A stretch of DNA of 64,000 bases from Cellulophaga lytica DSM 7489 (GCF_000190595.1 NC_015167.1:3456501-3520500); one strand, 5' to 3'; counted from the stretch's first letter, positions 33,655 to 43,113 are shown. The notes: generated by a model from the letters alone, not told the origin. Program-made: numbers and translations.

Positions 33655-34689
33655 ATGTTAGATTATGTGGTTATTGGTGGTGCACAAGCAGGATTAGCTA
33701 TGGCGTATCATTTAAAAAAAATGAATAAGAACTTCTTAGTTGTAGATGGCGAAGACCAAATTGGGGCTTCTTGGCTAAACAGGTGGGACTCTTTAAAACT
33801 ATTTACCTCTACCACTTATAATAACTTACCTGGTTTAAAATTTGATGCTCCTAAAAACCACTACCCCTCTAAATTTGAAGTTGCAGACTACTTTAAGGCT
33901 TACGTTAAGAAGTATGATATTCCTGTACAATTAAACACACTGGTTACTGCTGTACGCAAAACCAATAAAGGTTTTTTTATTACCCATAAAGACGGAGAAA
34001 TTAGCGCTAAAAATGTTATTGTTGCTACTGGTCCTTTTCATATACCATACACTCCGCCTTGCCATACAAAACTTGCTAGTAGCATATTACAAATGCATAG
34101 CAACTATTACAAAACACCAGAACAATTACAAAGCGGAGATGCTTTGGTTGTTGGCGCAGGAGACTCTGGTTACCAAATTTTAAATGAACTCTCTAAAGAT
34201 GGTTCTAGAACTGTTTATTTTTCTGGTGATACCACTGTAAAATCTATTCCGCAACAATTTTTAGGTAAAACCATTTGGTGGTGGTTTACAGTTACTGGTT
34301 TTTTAAGCTTTACCAAATATAGTTGGCTTGGTAAGCGTATTAATGCTGCTAAACAACCTGTTATTGGTACTAATGTAAAAGAAATTTTAGCTAGAAAAAA
34401 TGTTATTGCTGTTGGTAGAACTAATGATGCTTTAAATGAAAAGCTATTTTTTGAGAAAAAGAAGGTATCTACCATTAAAAATATCATTTGGGCTACGGGT
34501 TACCGTCCTAATTTTAACTGGATTGAAGGTTTGGAGCTAGATGCTGATAATTACCCTAAAAACAAACGTGGTGTTAGTAATATTAAAGGTTTGTACTTTA
34601 TTGGCTTACCGTGGATGTATACGCGTGGTTCTGCTACTTTAGGTGGTGTGCAAAAAGACGCTAGTTATTTGGCTAGTGTTATTAGGTAA
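33655..34689 (+). CDS. Flavin-containing monooxygenase-like FAD/NAD(P) oxidoreductase
   Basis: About 344 residues. The FAD-binding Rossmann start YVVIGGAQAGLAMAYHL is followed by the second nucleotide site ALVVGAGDSGYQILNEL and the ATG motif WATGYRPNFNWI near the C terminus. Members oxidise nitrogen- or sulfur-containing small molecules or reduce disulfides; the substrate cannot be read from sequence. Start fixed at ATG 33655 because the promoter overlaps the earlier ATG. The gene stands alone. Confidence 0.88.
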   Translation: MLDYVVIGGAQAGLAMAYHLKKMNKNFLVVDGEDQIGASWLNRWDSLKLFTSTTYNNLPGLKFDAPKNHYPSKFEVADYFKAYVKKYDIPVQLNTLVTAVRKTNKGFFITHKDGEISAKNVIVATGPFHIPYTPPCHTKLASSILQMHSNYYKTPEQLQSGDALVVGAGDSGYQILNELSKDGSRTVYFSGDTTVKSIPQQFLGKTIWWWFTVTGFLSFTKYSWLGKRINAAKQPVIGTNVKEILARKNVIAVGRTNDALNEKLFFEKKKVSTIKNIIWATGYRPNFNWIEGLELDADNYPKNKRGVSNIKGLYFIGLPWMYTRGSATLGGVQKDASYLASVIR

Positions 34690-34730
34690 AGTTTTTTGTT
34701 TTGAAGAAATTCTTTTATGTTCCTTTTTTT

Positions 34731-34748
34731 AGGTCGGACTTAAAATTA
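34731..34748 (+). repeat. 18-bp direct repeat, copy 1
   Basis: AGGTCGGACTTAAAATTA, identical to 35128-35145. The 34690-35251 gap holds these repeats plus two related half-hairpin segments (near 34895 and 35185) and no gene. May be a remnant of an intergenic repeat element. Confidence 0.7.
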
Positions 34749-35127
34749 AACTGCTCGTTTTTAATTAGAAGCATTGTGAAATTTACCTTTAATTAATTCT
34801 ATTATTTATTCAAGTACTAATACTTAGGGATTTATTACAAAGTAACATTTACCTTTTTAATAAGCTTATTCATTTTTTTCATTGATAAAAAAACGAAATC
34901 GCAGATTGAGATTGCCACTAGGCAAATCACAATATAGATTCACGAACTCCTTTAAAAACAATAAAAATCTTGTGAGCTATCCCAAAAAATCTAGACTCAC
35001 GAACACATTGCTAAACTATACGTCTCAATTTCTAAATAATCGCTAACTTCTTCAAACGCTGTTTGAATTCATAACAAACGGATTATTTGCACGAAATCTC
35101 AACTTTAGTTTTACGCAATACTTTCGT

Positions 35128-35145
35128 AGGTCGGACTTAAAATTA
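35128..35145 (+). repeat. 18-bp direct repeat, copy 2
   Basis: Exact second copy of AGGTCGGACTTAAAATTA, 397 bp from the first. A hairpin with ends ATCGTAAA and TTTACGAT (35185-35227) follows. Confidence 0.7.
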
Positions 35146-35184
35146 GAATCCTATCTAAAAAGAGTGTTATCTGTACAAAACAAA

Positions 35185-35227
35185 ATCGTAAACTGAAATT
35201 GCCTTAAGACAAATCTCAATTTACGAT
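35185..35227. other. Imperfect hairpin downstream of the PLP enzyme gene
   Basis: ATCGTAAA ... TTTACGAT with a further partly paired AAATTG/CAAAT stretch around CCTTAAG. It lies 25 nt past the stop of the minus-strand gene at 35252 and lacks a T-run. Confidence 0.4.
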
Positions 35228-35251
35228 GTATACATAAAGTTTTAAATAGGT

Positions 35252-37120
35252 TTATATTGATGCTACAAACTCTAAAAACACTTGTTTGTGTAGATCTAAA
35301 TCTAAATTAGGAGATAAAGAGGCACGTACTATATAGTCTTTATCACCTTCTTTGGTTGTTCCTTGTGTAGAGGTTGCTGGTATGGTCCAATAACACCCTT
35401 TTAATTGTCCGTAACTCACACAAAACTTACTCTCGTTTGGTATTTTGGTAATCATTAAATTAATCAACTTTAAGTTTAATGCACGTTTATACGTTTCCCT
35501 TTCTTCTTCTGTGTCTCCTTTTGTTGGTAGATCTAATGAAAAAACAGATGGTGTAAAGCCTTCTGCTGCTAACTCTTGAGATACAAAGTTAATTTTTGCT
35601 CCTGGTAAGTTAGCGTGTATAAAGTTTACAAAATCTCGTGTGTTTGTATACGCATCTGCAATCCTTTGGTTCATACTTGGCAATTGTTCTGCCAATATGC
35701 TGTACTGTAAGGCTGTTGCTTCGTTATCACAAAGTGTTAAGTGTGCTTCAATATTAGCCATTAAATCTGCCGCTTTACTATTACCAACACAGTAACCAGC
35801 TGTACATTTTCCTCCACTAGGAAATTTAGAGCCACTAGCAAAAGAAATAGTTCTAACCGAAGCCAATATATCATCTTCGCCTAAAAAGTGCACATTTGGA
35901 CAAAATGTCTGATCTAAAATAAAAACAGGATCTATAGCCATTGCCCCAGACGGTGTTTTACGTTCCTTACTTAATGCATCTTTTAGTGCTACTAAATCTG
36001 GCACTTCTACTCTTGGGTTTGTTGGTATTTCTGCAATAATTAATGGCACTGCATCCTCTGTAGCAATAGCATCTAAAACAGTGTGTATGCTTTGTACCAT
36101 ATCATTATCACCATCTACAGGCAAGTCTACAATAGCTACATTTGGCAAACAAGCTGCTACTCTCCTAGCCTGGTCATTTGTACCGCCGTAACAATTTGGT
36201 GGCACAACAATTTTTATAGCTTTTCCTTTATAATTTTCTAATGCATCATTAATTAAGCCCATTAAAATTGCATACTGAATAGACAATCCGCTAGAGGCAA
36301 CCAATGGTTTTGTACTTGCACGTGTAATATCTTTTATAGAAGCTAAAACACTTGCTTTATCTGCCTTTACGTCTTCTTCATTATATGTATACTCCGCTTC
36401 TGTAGTAAGTGAATTTAATGCTAAAAGCGAGTTTGCAGGTGTCATTGCAATGGTTTCTCTTCTGCGTACATGCTGTATGTCTTTTACGTATGCTGTAGCG
36501 TTATCTGTAGCGTTATCTGTAGTATTTACAACTAAAATGCTACCCAATTTACCGTGTAGGTTTATGTAAAAATCTATGTTAGAATTTAATGTAACTGCAC
36601 CAATGGTTTTCTGCTCTTCAATAAAAACAGTGCTACCATTAGTAGCTTCAATTTCATCTGTACTACTTATTTTTTTAAGATTGAAGTTGTATCCGTAAAC
36701 ACTTTTTATAACTTCTTCATTAAAATTACTAGGTAAACTGCTTTTGTAGTAGATATTAGTGTCTTTTTTATCAAATAAATTTTTACGTAATATTGATAAA
36801 ACAGGAACAGTATTAGAATCAAAACTTATAACATTTTGTGTATCTAAACCTTGTAATTTTGCTATTCCCCACTCCAACACACAAGATAAAGGATGACCTA
36901 ACCTAATATAGTCATAAGCAGTGTGTAGCTCACTTAAAGCAGCTGTAGTGCTGTTATTTGCTACATATAAAGCTTCTAGCTCGTTTAAAAACTGAACTTT
37001 AGCCAATTCTTCATTGTAAATATCTAGACGGTGTGTAGTTAAATTTAACCAATCTGTTGGCATATTAGCTACTACGTCTTTTATATAATTTAGTGTTTTA
37101 TTGTCTTGCATAAGATTCAT
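35252..37120 (-). CDS. Long PLP-dependent enzyme of the Cys/Met-metabolism type with duplicated N-terminal half
   Basis: 622 residues. The C-terminal part (about 260-622) is a fold-type I PLP domain like cystathionine gamma-synthase/lyase: SSGLSIQYAILM, PPNCYGGTNDQARR, IIAEIPTNPRVEVPD and SFASGSKFPSGGK, where a Lys near residue 425 should hold PLP. The N-terminal part (about 60-240) repeats the first half of such a domain (AYDYIRLGHPLSCVLEWGIA; EEVIKSVYGYN) but lacks catalytic residues. Family members are about 400 residues, so this looks like a fusion with a degenerate copy. Reaction not assigned; a C-S lyase or transfer enzyme is likely. Confidence 0.8.
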   Translation of the reverse strand: MNLMQDNKTLNYIKDVVANMPTDWLNLTTHRLDIYNEELAKVQFLNELEALYVANNSTTAALSELHTAYDYIRLGHPLSCVLEWGIAKLQGLDTQNVISFDSNTVPVLSILRKNLFDKKDTNIYYKSSLPSNFNEEVIKSVYGYNFNLKKISSTDEIEATNGSTVFIEEQKTIGAVTLNSNIDFYINLHGKLGSILVVNTTDNATDNATAYVKDIQHVRRRETIAMTPANSLLALNSLTTEAEYTYNEEDVKADKASVLASIKDITRASTKPLVASSGLSIQYAILMGLINDALENYKGKAIKIVVPPNCYGGTNDQARRVAACLPNVAIVDLPVDGDNDMVQSIHTVLDAIATEDAVPLIIAEIPTNPRVEVPDLVALKDALSKERKTPSGAMAIDPVFILDQTFCPNVHFLGEDDILASVRTISFASGSKFPSGGKCTAGYCVGNSKAADLMANIEAHLTLCDNEATALQYSILAEQLPSMNQRIADAYTNTRDFVNFIHANLPGAKINFVSQELAAEGFTPSVFSLDLPTKGDTEEERETYKRALNLKLINLMITKIPNESKFCVSYGQLKGCYWTIPATSTQGTTKEGDKDYIVRASLSPNLDLDLHKQVFLEFVASI

Positions 37121-37171
37121 CTTTAAAAGAAGCCTGCAAGATACGTTAATTAGATTTTTTTATGAAGTGAA

Positions 37172-37214
37172 ACAAGGCGCATTGTTCTATTTTACAATAG
37201 ATTTAACGCCTTGT
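37172..37214. terminator. Hairpin between DUF4272 and PLP enzyme genes
   Basis: ACAAGGCG (37172-37179) pairs with CGCCTTGT (37207-37214), with a second inner pair ATTGT/ACAAT. It lies 35 nt after the stop at 37249; T's are present on both sides, so it is probably a terminator. Confidence 0.65.
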
Positions 37215-37248
37215 ACTTTTTACTGTCTTGGTATTTTTTTAATACTGT

Positions 37249-37848
37249 TTATGTATCTGTTGGCACACTGTCCCAATCATCTCCATAACCAATTATCCAA
37301 CTAAGTCCGTATCTTCTTTCATACACAACACTAGGATTTAATTCTTCTGGCATTTCTTTACCAAATAATTGTGCATCTCTTACGCGCCAATGTTGATTGT
37401 ATAACTCTGTTTCCATAGCTGTTAAATCTTCATCTGGTCTTAATGTAATAGTTGTTATAAATTCTTTTGGATTGCCTATTATTTCTGCGAGTTGTTTAAT
37501 ACTGTACACATCAAACTGTGCATTTAAGGCTGGCATTTCTTCAATTAAATTTGCTGCCCAAAATAACGATGTTAAAGCTTCTGCACGCCAACTAAAATTA
37601 ATAATAGCATTTTGTTCTGGTTCATTAGAATTTATAAATTCTGTTTCCTTAAAAGACAAATAGTTTTTTATATCATTAGTAGCAATCCAAGCTTTAAAAT
37701 TTGGATCTTCTCCTTGGTGGGCTTTACCAATAACTGCTAGTAAACCTAAAATACGTTCTGCTACTGCTTTTGGTGTTCTTACTTGCATATCCTCTTCTAA
37801 CTCTTCGTTATCCATATCTGTATATTTATTATCAAAATTGTCTTTCAT
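37249..37848 (-). CDS. DUF4272-family protein
   Basis: 199 residues, soluble. Family features: VRTPKAVAERILGLLAVIGKAH, an INFSWRAEALTSLFWA helix (Trp-rich), WRVRDAQLFGKEMPE and the closing VVYERRYGLSWIIGYGDDW, then DSVPTDT. The C-terminal end matches that of the larger gene at 50780. Function of DUF4272 is not known; the domain is scattered among small accessory genes such as those here. An 8-nt gap to the upstream membrane gene suggests cotranscription. Confidence 0.85.
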   Translation of the reverse strand: MKDNFDNKYTDMDNEELEEDMQVRTPKAVAERILGLLAVIGKAHQGEDPNFKAWIATNDIKNYLSFKETEFINSNEPEQNAIINFSWRAEALTSLFWAANLIEEMPALNAQFDVYSIKQLAEIIGNPKEFITTITLRPDEDLTAMETELYNQHWRVRDAQLFGKEMPEELNPSVVYERRYGLSWIIGYGDDWDSVPTDT

Positions 37849-37856
37849 TACTATTC

Positions 37857-38159
37857 TTATATCTTTTTTTTATGATTTTTGTGTTTTTTTATTTTTAATT
37901 TTAGTTGCGCTAACCCAACTAAAATAAGGCACGGAATTATTATCATTATAAAAAACAAAACACTAAAAACCCACCAAGAAATGTCTATACCGTGACTGTA
38001 GGCTGTACCTATTAAAAGGCCCAGAATTAGACTCACAACCAAACCTATAGCAGAAACTGTAATTAAATATTTTTTTGGATGTAGCGTAGCGTATTTTTTA
38101 AACATACCAAGCGCTATTACAATTATTATAGTGAGTATGGTTGTTATAATGTAAAACAT
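37857..38159 (-). CDS. Small three-helix membrane protein
   Basis: 100 residues with three hydrophobic helices (FYIITTILTIIIVIALGMF; ITVSAIGLVVSLILGLLIG; WWVFSVLFFIMIIIPCLIL) and a basic Lys/His tail. Not recognised. It directly precedes the DUF4272 gene. Confidence 0.6.
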   Translation of the reverse strand: MFYIITTILTIIIVIALGMFKKYATLHPKKYLITVSAIGLVVSLILGLLIGTAYSHGIDISWWVFSVLFFIMIIIPCLILVGLAQLKLKIKKHKNHKKKI

Positions 38160-38372
38160 CTTACAGTTTTATTTTTTTAGCATTTGTAACTACTATTAAT
38201 TGCTTAATAGGTCATAAATATCATTATCATTAGTTGTCGCTGTAAGCTTAGTGATAGTGATTTTTTTCTGATTATTTCATAGTTAATAACGCAACAAAGT
38301 TGAAGATATTTAGTTTAAAAAAACAACCTACTTGTAGTAAAAATAAAGTAGCAGTTTACAGGGTAGTGAAAT

Positions 38373-38957
38373 TTATATTTTATACCTATAATGACCAATA
38401 ATTTTAAAAGAAAATAGGCAATCTTGCAAAACTTGTCCGCCTCCTATATTATGTACAATTAAGTTTCTTTTACCATCTTTAGATTTTTTATCTACCACAA
38501 TCCCAATATGTGTAATTGCTCCTCCTAAATTCCAACAAACAATGTCACCAGCAACATAATCTTCTGCTTTTTTAGATATTAATTTTTCTTCTCCTTTTCG
38601 TTTAAAATAAGTCATTAAATTGGGCACTCTACGATGGTCTATGTTTCTGTCTGTTGTTTTTAAACCCCACAATTTGGGGTATTTATTAAAGTTAGCTTTC
38701 ATATCTAAATGCACATTTTTTTGAAGATCTACACCTATTTTGCGATATGCGCGAATAACAACATCTGTACAAACACCTTTATTACTTGGCACATCACCAT
38801 TGGGGTAATCTATAGAAAAGTAACTAGGATCATAAGTAACCTTATCTTTTGTTAACTCTAAAGCAGCTTTAACTAAATTAGTTTTATTGCTACTTGCTTG
38901 TGAAAAGCCAAAGTAGCAACTTAAAAAGAGTACTAAGGCTAGGTTTTTTTTATACAT
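38373..38957 (-). CDS. DUF1287-type NlpC/P60-like secreted hydrolase
   Basis: 194 residues. A signal peptide (MYKKNLALVLFLSCYFGFSQ) is followed by a DUF1287-like domain: GVCTDVVIRAYRKIG with a Cys nucleophile candidate, then DIVCWNLGGAITHIGIVVDK with the candidate catalytic His. This arrangement resembles papain-like cell-wall amidases. It may cleave peptidoglycan or be an antibacterial effector; the signal peptide favours periplasmic action. The adjacent lipoprotein gene ends 1 nt before it starts. Confidence 0.8.
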   Translation of the reverse strand: MYKKNLALVLFLSCYFGFSQASSNKTNLVKAALELTKDKVTYDPSYFSIDYPNGDVPSNKGVCTDVVIRAYRKIGVDLQKNVHLDMKANFNKYPKLWGLKTTDRNIDHRRVPNLMTYFKRKGEEKLISKKAEDYVAGDIVCWNLGGAITHIGIVVDKKSKDGKRNLIVHNIGGGQVLQDCLFSFKIIGHYRYKI

Positions 38958-38958
38958 A

Positions 38959-39450
38959 TTATTTACAATTTCCTTCTACAATTTGATGTATTTTTAACAC
39001 ATTTACAACCTCATAAGTACCGTCATAATCAGCTGCAAAACCATATTTTTCTTTACCTTTATCTATAATTTCAACCTTTGCATTTATTGGTGTATAGGGT
39101 TCTTTTCCGTTAACCAATGCATAATACAGTTTCTCTAATCTGCCCGATTTTGTTTTATCATTAATCCAATACACCTTATCACTATTACAGGGTTTAAAAG
39201 TTGCAACTTCTACGCCAAAAGTTAATTTACCACTTAGCGTTTCTTTTTTATATCTGGTTAAAGAGTCTACTTCTTCTTTTAACCCCTTAATGGTATCTTC
39301 TAGCAGCATTATTTTATTATTCATATAACTATCACTAGTACTTATAGAAGTAGTTTCTATGTCTAAACTAGAAGCATATTGCTTGTTATTACAAGAAGCA
39401 AAAATTAAACCTATTAGAGCTATAAAGGGTAAAGTGTGTTTTAGTCTCAT
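38959..39450 (-). CDS. Hypothetical lipoprotein next to DUF1287 enzyme
   Basis: 163 residues with a signal peptide and lipobox (LIGLIFASCNNK). A short coiled-coil-like stretch (about 45-68, MLLEDTIKGLKEEVDSLTRY) is followed by a beta domain (TLSGKLTFGVEVATFKPC; YGFAADYDGTYEVV). It stands immediately upstream of and in the same transcript as the DUF1287 gene, so it could be a partner or immunity protein; no direct proof. Confidence 0.7.
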   Translation of the reverse strand: MRLKHTLPFIALIGLIFASCNNKQYASSLDIETTSISTSDSYMNNKIMLLEDTIKGLKEEVDSLTRYKKETLSGKLTFGVEVATFKPCNSDKVYWINDKTKSGRLEKLYYALVNGKEPYTPINAKVEIIDKGKEKYGFAADYDGTYEVVNVLKIHQIVEGNCK

Positions 39451-39589
39451 ACTATCATTTTAAATTTTGTTTCACTACCTTGACAAACAGTAGTTATACA
39501 CACCAAAGATGAAACTATTATAGCTGTATTATAAGCCTATTTCTAGTGAAAACAACACCCATTTTACAGGGTATTAGTGTAACTAATAG

Positions 39590-41047
39590 TTATTTTGTAA
39601 TTTGAATAATTTTTCCGTTTGATGCTATTTTAAAATACGTTATTTCTTCTTGTTTGTCATCAGTCCAAAGAATATCTGTAATTGTAAGTTTGTCTTTGTC
39701 AATTTTAGATTCTATTCTTGCCCAACCTTCTGCTATTTCGTCATAAGAAATTGTTTTATAATCTATTAATTTACCATTTAAACTGTAGTTAATTAAAGTA
39801 GATTCCATTTCATGATCTCCTTTGTAAGTAACTATTACTAGCGAATAAAAATCTTTAGAAAATTCTAGTTTGTATGATGCAATAGATTTGTTGTTATACC
39901 CTTCTTTAAAATAATTAGGGTATATTTTTTGTAAATGTAATACTTTAACTGCTTCTTTTTTATAGAAATTTGTTTTGCTAAAATTGTCAAAATTAGTAGT
40001 ATCTATAGTTGGTAATGTTCTTGTTTTTATTAAACTAGCTATAGCTTTAAAATTTTTTGTTTGCTGTGTTATTGGTGTTTTATCCTCTATTTCTCCTGAA
40101 TAATATGTTAGTCTAGGGGTCTTTTCTGCATAATCTTCAGGTAATATTAATGTGTATACAAACTGAGTATCACTAACCCAAGTAAAACTATGAAACACAC
40201 AAATATCATAATCTGGGTTAACCTTACCCAAATAACTATATTTACCATCTATTTTTTTTTGAAGAGAATATGTAACGCATTCCTGACCACCATAGTAACC
40301 GTTTAGGCGATACTTACCTGTAGGAGAAGTAATTAAATACTCTGGGTTACCAACAGTATTATTAGACTCGCCTGTTTTTATATGTATTACCATATCTGAA
40401 GAATGTCCGCCCTCTAGCATTAAAATACCTAGATCTGGATAATAACCAGACCACCCTTTAGAAAAACCATAATCATTAGATTCTTGATTTAACAAAAGTT
40501 TTTGTCCGTTAGCTAATGTAATGCTCTCTAGAGCATCATCTCTTAAATATTTTTCATCATAAAAAATCGTTTTCCAAGTAACCTTATCTTTTAATAAGGT
40601 TTTTACTGAGTCAAGATCTCCTATTTTTTTATAGGTGTGTGAAACTTTAGGTAGTTTAGAAACTATTTTAGTATACGCTAATTCGTTTATTTTTTTTGTA
40701 GAAATTTTTAAATTAGGATTATTATATTGTTTTAAATAGCCATCAAAAACATAACCTTCTTTTTGTATTTGTTGCTCTTCTTTAGAAACCAAATACAAAT
40801 AATTATCATATCTAATTTTAACCCATTTGCCCATTACAGGTGTGCCATTATCGTAAACTGTTAATGGTATAGCAGTATCTTCAATTTTTTTTACTAAAAC
40901 TCCGTAAGGTATTTTTGCCACTTTTTTTCCACTTACATTAGCACTTTTCCTAACATTTAGTCCGCTTTCTGCATTTATAATATAATACTCTTGCGCTTTA
41001 GTAGTAAAACATACAAAAAGGAAAATTAATATATAATATAATTTCAT
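39590..41047 (-). CDS. Secreted protein with SH3-like domain
   Basis: 485 residues. A signal peptide (KLYYILIFLFVCFTTKA) is followed by a bacterial SH3-type domain (about 20-100, YYIINAESGLNVRKSANVSG) and then a region unlike known families. It includes beta-rich stretches such as LRDDALESITLANGQKLLLN and GKYRLNGYYGGQECVTYSL, and a C-terminal half rich in Lys and Thr. The role of the SH3 domain is probably binding to cell wall or another protein. No enzyme signature seen. It stands alone between small operons. Confidence 0.75.
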   Translation of the reverse strand: MKLYYILIFLFVCFTTKAQEYYIINAESGLNVRKSANVSGKKVAKIPYGVLVKKIEDTAIPLTVYDNGTPVMGKWVKIRYDNYLYLVSKEEQQIQKEGYVFDGYLKQYNNPNLKISTKKINELAYTKIVSKLPKVSHTYKKIGDLDSVKTLLKDKVTWKTIFYDEKYLRDDALESITLANGQKLLLNQESNDYGFSKGWSGYYPDLGILMLEGGHSSDMVIHIKTGESNNTVGNPEYLITSPTGKYRLNGYYGGQECVTYSLQKKIDGKYSYLGKVNPDYDICVFHSFTWVSDTQFVYTLILPEDYAEKTPRLTYYSGEIEDKTPITQQTKNFKAIASLIKTRTLPTIDTTNFDNFSKTNFYKKEAVKVLHLQKIYPNYFKEGYNNKSIASYKLEFSKDFYSLVIVTYKGDHEMESTLINYSLNGKLIDYKTISYDEIAEGWARIESKIDKDKLTITDILWTDDKQEEITYFKIASNGKIIQITK

Positions 41048-41276
41048 TAGACAGTTCTTTAGGTTTATAATTTACAAATTAAGCATATCTAATTTATGAA
41101 TACATCACTGCATAAAGGGATTCTAAACTAATTATAAAATACGCTAACCTCCTCTAAATTAGTTTTATTGTTAATAATATAAAAATACTTTAATTGCTAC
41201 TGTTGGGTTTTTAAAGCCTGTTTACTTGTTGTAATATCCCAACATTTATACTATATAGTTGGCTACAACATAAAAA

Positions 41277-41302
41277 GCTCTGTAACAATTATGCTACAGA
41301 GC
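41277..41302 (-). terminator. Terminator after the DUF6882-like gene
   Basis: GCTCTGTA (41277-41284) pairs with TACAGAGC (41295-41302), followed by TTTTTATG in the minus direction. Confidence 0.75.
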
Positions 41303-41334
41303 CTTACTTATTTGGTTTAGTTGGATTCTAAATT

Positions 41335-42045
41335 TTAGAGTTTTCCCTTTAAAGATTCTAACCTATCTAATTCATCAAACTTAGCAGTTACTATTTTACC
41401 GTCTTTTAGTCCTTCTATTTCACTATCTGAAATATAAAGTTTAAAATCACGATCTATTAAGTAATTTTTAAAAGCTTGTTTGTGGTTTAGTACAACAGAA
41501 CTAATTAATTGCGGAAAAGAAGTTAGTACTTTCTCTAACTGACTTTTATCTATAGCTGGTATTTTTTCATCATCTATAGTTACAACTAATGTTCCTTGTC
41601 CGTAATTAGCGCAGTAATAACTTTTAGAGTTAAATAAACCACAAGCTACCATTCCTATTTTGTGTTCAAAACCTTCATCTGAGTTAAAATGTGGCTCTAC
41701 TAGCTCATTTATACCGTGCTCCTCTCCAAATTCTTTTAATTTGTTAGACTGTAACAATAAATTTTCTGGAATTCCGCTTTGGGTGTTTGCCCATCCCCAC
41801 ATCCAAGAGTTATTATTAAATGAGAAAGAACCTATTACTTGTATTGGAAAAGATACATCTCCAAAAACAATACTTGCAGTGTTCATATTTAGCTGCCAAC
41901 CATTGTCTCCTATTACATCTGCAAAAACAAATTGTTTCTCAAAAGACAAGCCGGCAAAAGCCTCTAACAAATCATTAAACGATTGTGGTTTTTGCTTAGC
42001 TATATTTGTAAATTTACTAGTATCTAAAGTATTATCGTTTTCCAT
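41335..42045 (-). CDS. DUF6882-like protein
   Basis: 236 residues, soluble, with a Trp-rich core SFSFNNNSWMWGWANTQSGI and a preceding FADVIGDNGWQLNMN, both typical of DUF6882 as I recall. The C terminus is charged (LDRLESLKGKL). The next two genes, on the same strand with small gaps, share an operon. Function unknown; the group looks like an accessory or immunity-type operon. Confidence 0.7.
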   Translation of the reverse strand: MENDNTLDTSKFTNIAKQKPQSFNDLLEAFAGLSFEKQFVFADVIGDNGWQLNMNTASIVFGDVSFPIQVIGSFSFNNNSWMWGWANTQSGIPENLLLQSNKLKEFGEEHGINELVEPHFNSDEGFEHKIGMVACGLFNSKSYYCANYGQGTLVVTIDDEKIPAIDKSQLEKVLTSFPQLISSVVLNHKQAFKNYLIDRDFKLYISDSEIEGLKDGKIVTAKFDELDRLESLKGKL

Positions 42046-42070
42046 TTTTAATTTTAAGTAATTGTTTTTA

Positions 42071-42625
42071 TTAATTTTTAGTTTCTAAAGACAAAAAAAG
42101 CTCACCATCATCTGTCATACCTATTGGGTGTTTGGTTCTTTCTAACCACTCTTCTTCATATAAAAACTTATTACATTCACTAACAATATTACGGCTAAAC
42201 CTGTCTTTTGCTAACTTAATAATTTGTTCATCTATAGCTGTGGTATTGTATTTAAAGAAAGGTACATACTCCATACTTAAATGTAGTAAAATAATATGTG
42301 TTTTGTTTTCTTCCTTATAAATATCTAACACTTTATAATACGCTGGTGCTCTTAAAACAAAAAAGCCAAACTTTGCTACATCCGGATTAATTTTAGCCAT
42401 ATTAATGGCCTTATTTGTTGCTATGGTAAAGCGTACATTTTTAGACAATCCTTCAGAAAACACAGATACATCTGTAAAACCTTCTTCTTTTAGTATTTGA
42501 TTTTTTTTATAGTTTAATAGTATTGATTCTTCTAAATCACAATCTCTATAAAACAATAGCAAACCAGTATAAGTATCCTTTTTTATTTGAGCATACTGGT
42601 CTGTACTTTTATCTCCATCAGTCAT
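42071..42625 (-). CDS. Hypothetical protein of DUF6882/DUF3806 operon
   Basis: 184 residues, soluble. It contains GLLLFYRDCDLEESILLNYK, APAYYKVLDIYKEENK and a hydrophobic strand THIILLHLSMEYVPFF. Family not recognised. Gaps of 25 nt and 14 nt to its neighbours indicate one transcript. Confidence 0.65.
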   Translation of the reverse strand: MTDGDKSTDQYAQIKKDTYTGLLLFYRDCDLEESILLNYKKNQILKEEGFTDVSVFSEGLSKNVRFTIATNKAINMAKINPDVAKFGFFVLRAPAYYKVLDIYKEENKTHIILLHLSMEYVPFFKYNTTAIDEQIIKLAKDRFSRNIVSECNKFLYEEEWLERTKHPIGMTDDGELFLSLETKN

Positions 42626-42639
42626 TAAAACAGTAATTC

Positions 42640-43101
42640 TTAATTTTTAGTAATATTATACCTCATTGTTTCCATAATTGGCGCAAAAAAGTTTGTTTCT
42701 TTAGAGTCTATTCTTTTGCTAACAATAGTATAAGGAAATGTGGTATACACAGGGTTTTTATGACGAATGCAAATCTCCTGCCCATACTCATCTGTAATAT
42801 GTTTCCAATGCGTAGCAAACTCTTCATTTAATACTTCACCGTAAGCTGCTCCCAAACCAAATTGCACCATTTTTGGTGTTGGTTTAGTAGCACATTTAGA
42901 ATTAAAATCTGCTATGTCTTCATTTGCAATAATATCTGTATTGTCTGCTAACCAAAGCTCAAAAACCTTGGTTAACAAACTAACAGTAAATTCGCCTTTA
43001 AATTCTGGCTCATATTTTTTACAAATAGAATATGCTAAATCTAAGTCTAACTCTAAAGTACTTAATTCCTCTTCTGTTAAATCTCTTAGTGTAGTTTGCA
43101 T
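42640..43101 (-). CDS. DUF3806-like protein
   Basis: 153 residues. The C-terminal half GAAYGEVLNEEFATHWKHIT then DEYGQEICIRHKNPVYTTFPYTIVSKR fits the DUF3806 pattern (conserved GxAxGE, W, DExG, FP, KR). An N-terminal helical segment precedes it. Function unknown. Operon with the flanking hypothetical genes. Confidence 0.65.
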   Translation of the reverse strand: MQTTLRDLTEEELSTLELDLDLAYSICKKYEPEFKGEFTVSLLTKVFELWLADNTDIIANEDIADFNSKCATKPTPKMVQFGLGAAYGEVLNEEFATHWKHITDEYGQEICIRHKNPVYTTFPYTIVSKRIDSKETNFFAPIMETMRYNITKN

Positions 43102-43113
43102 ATTACTTAAAAT

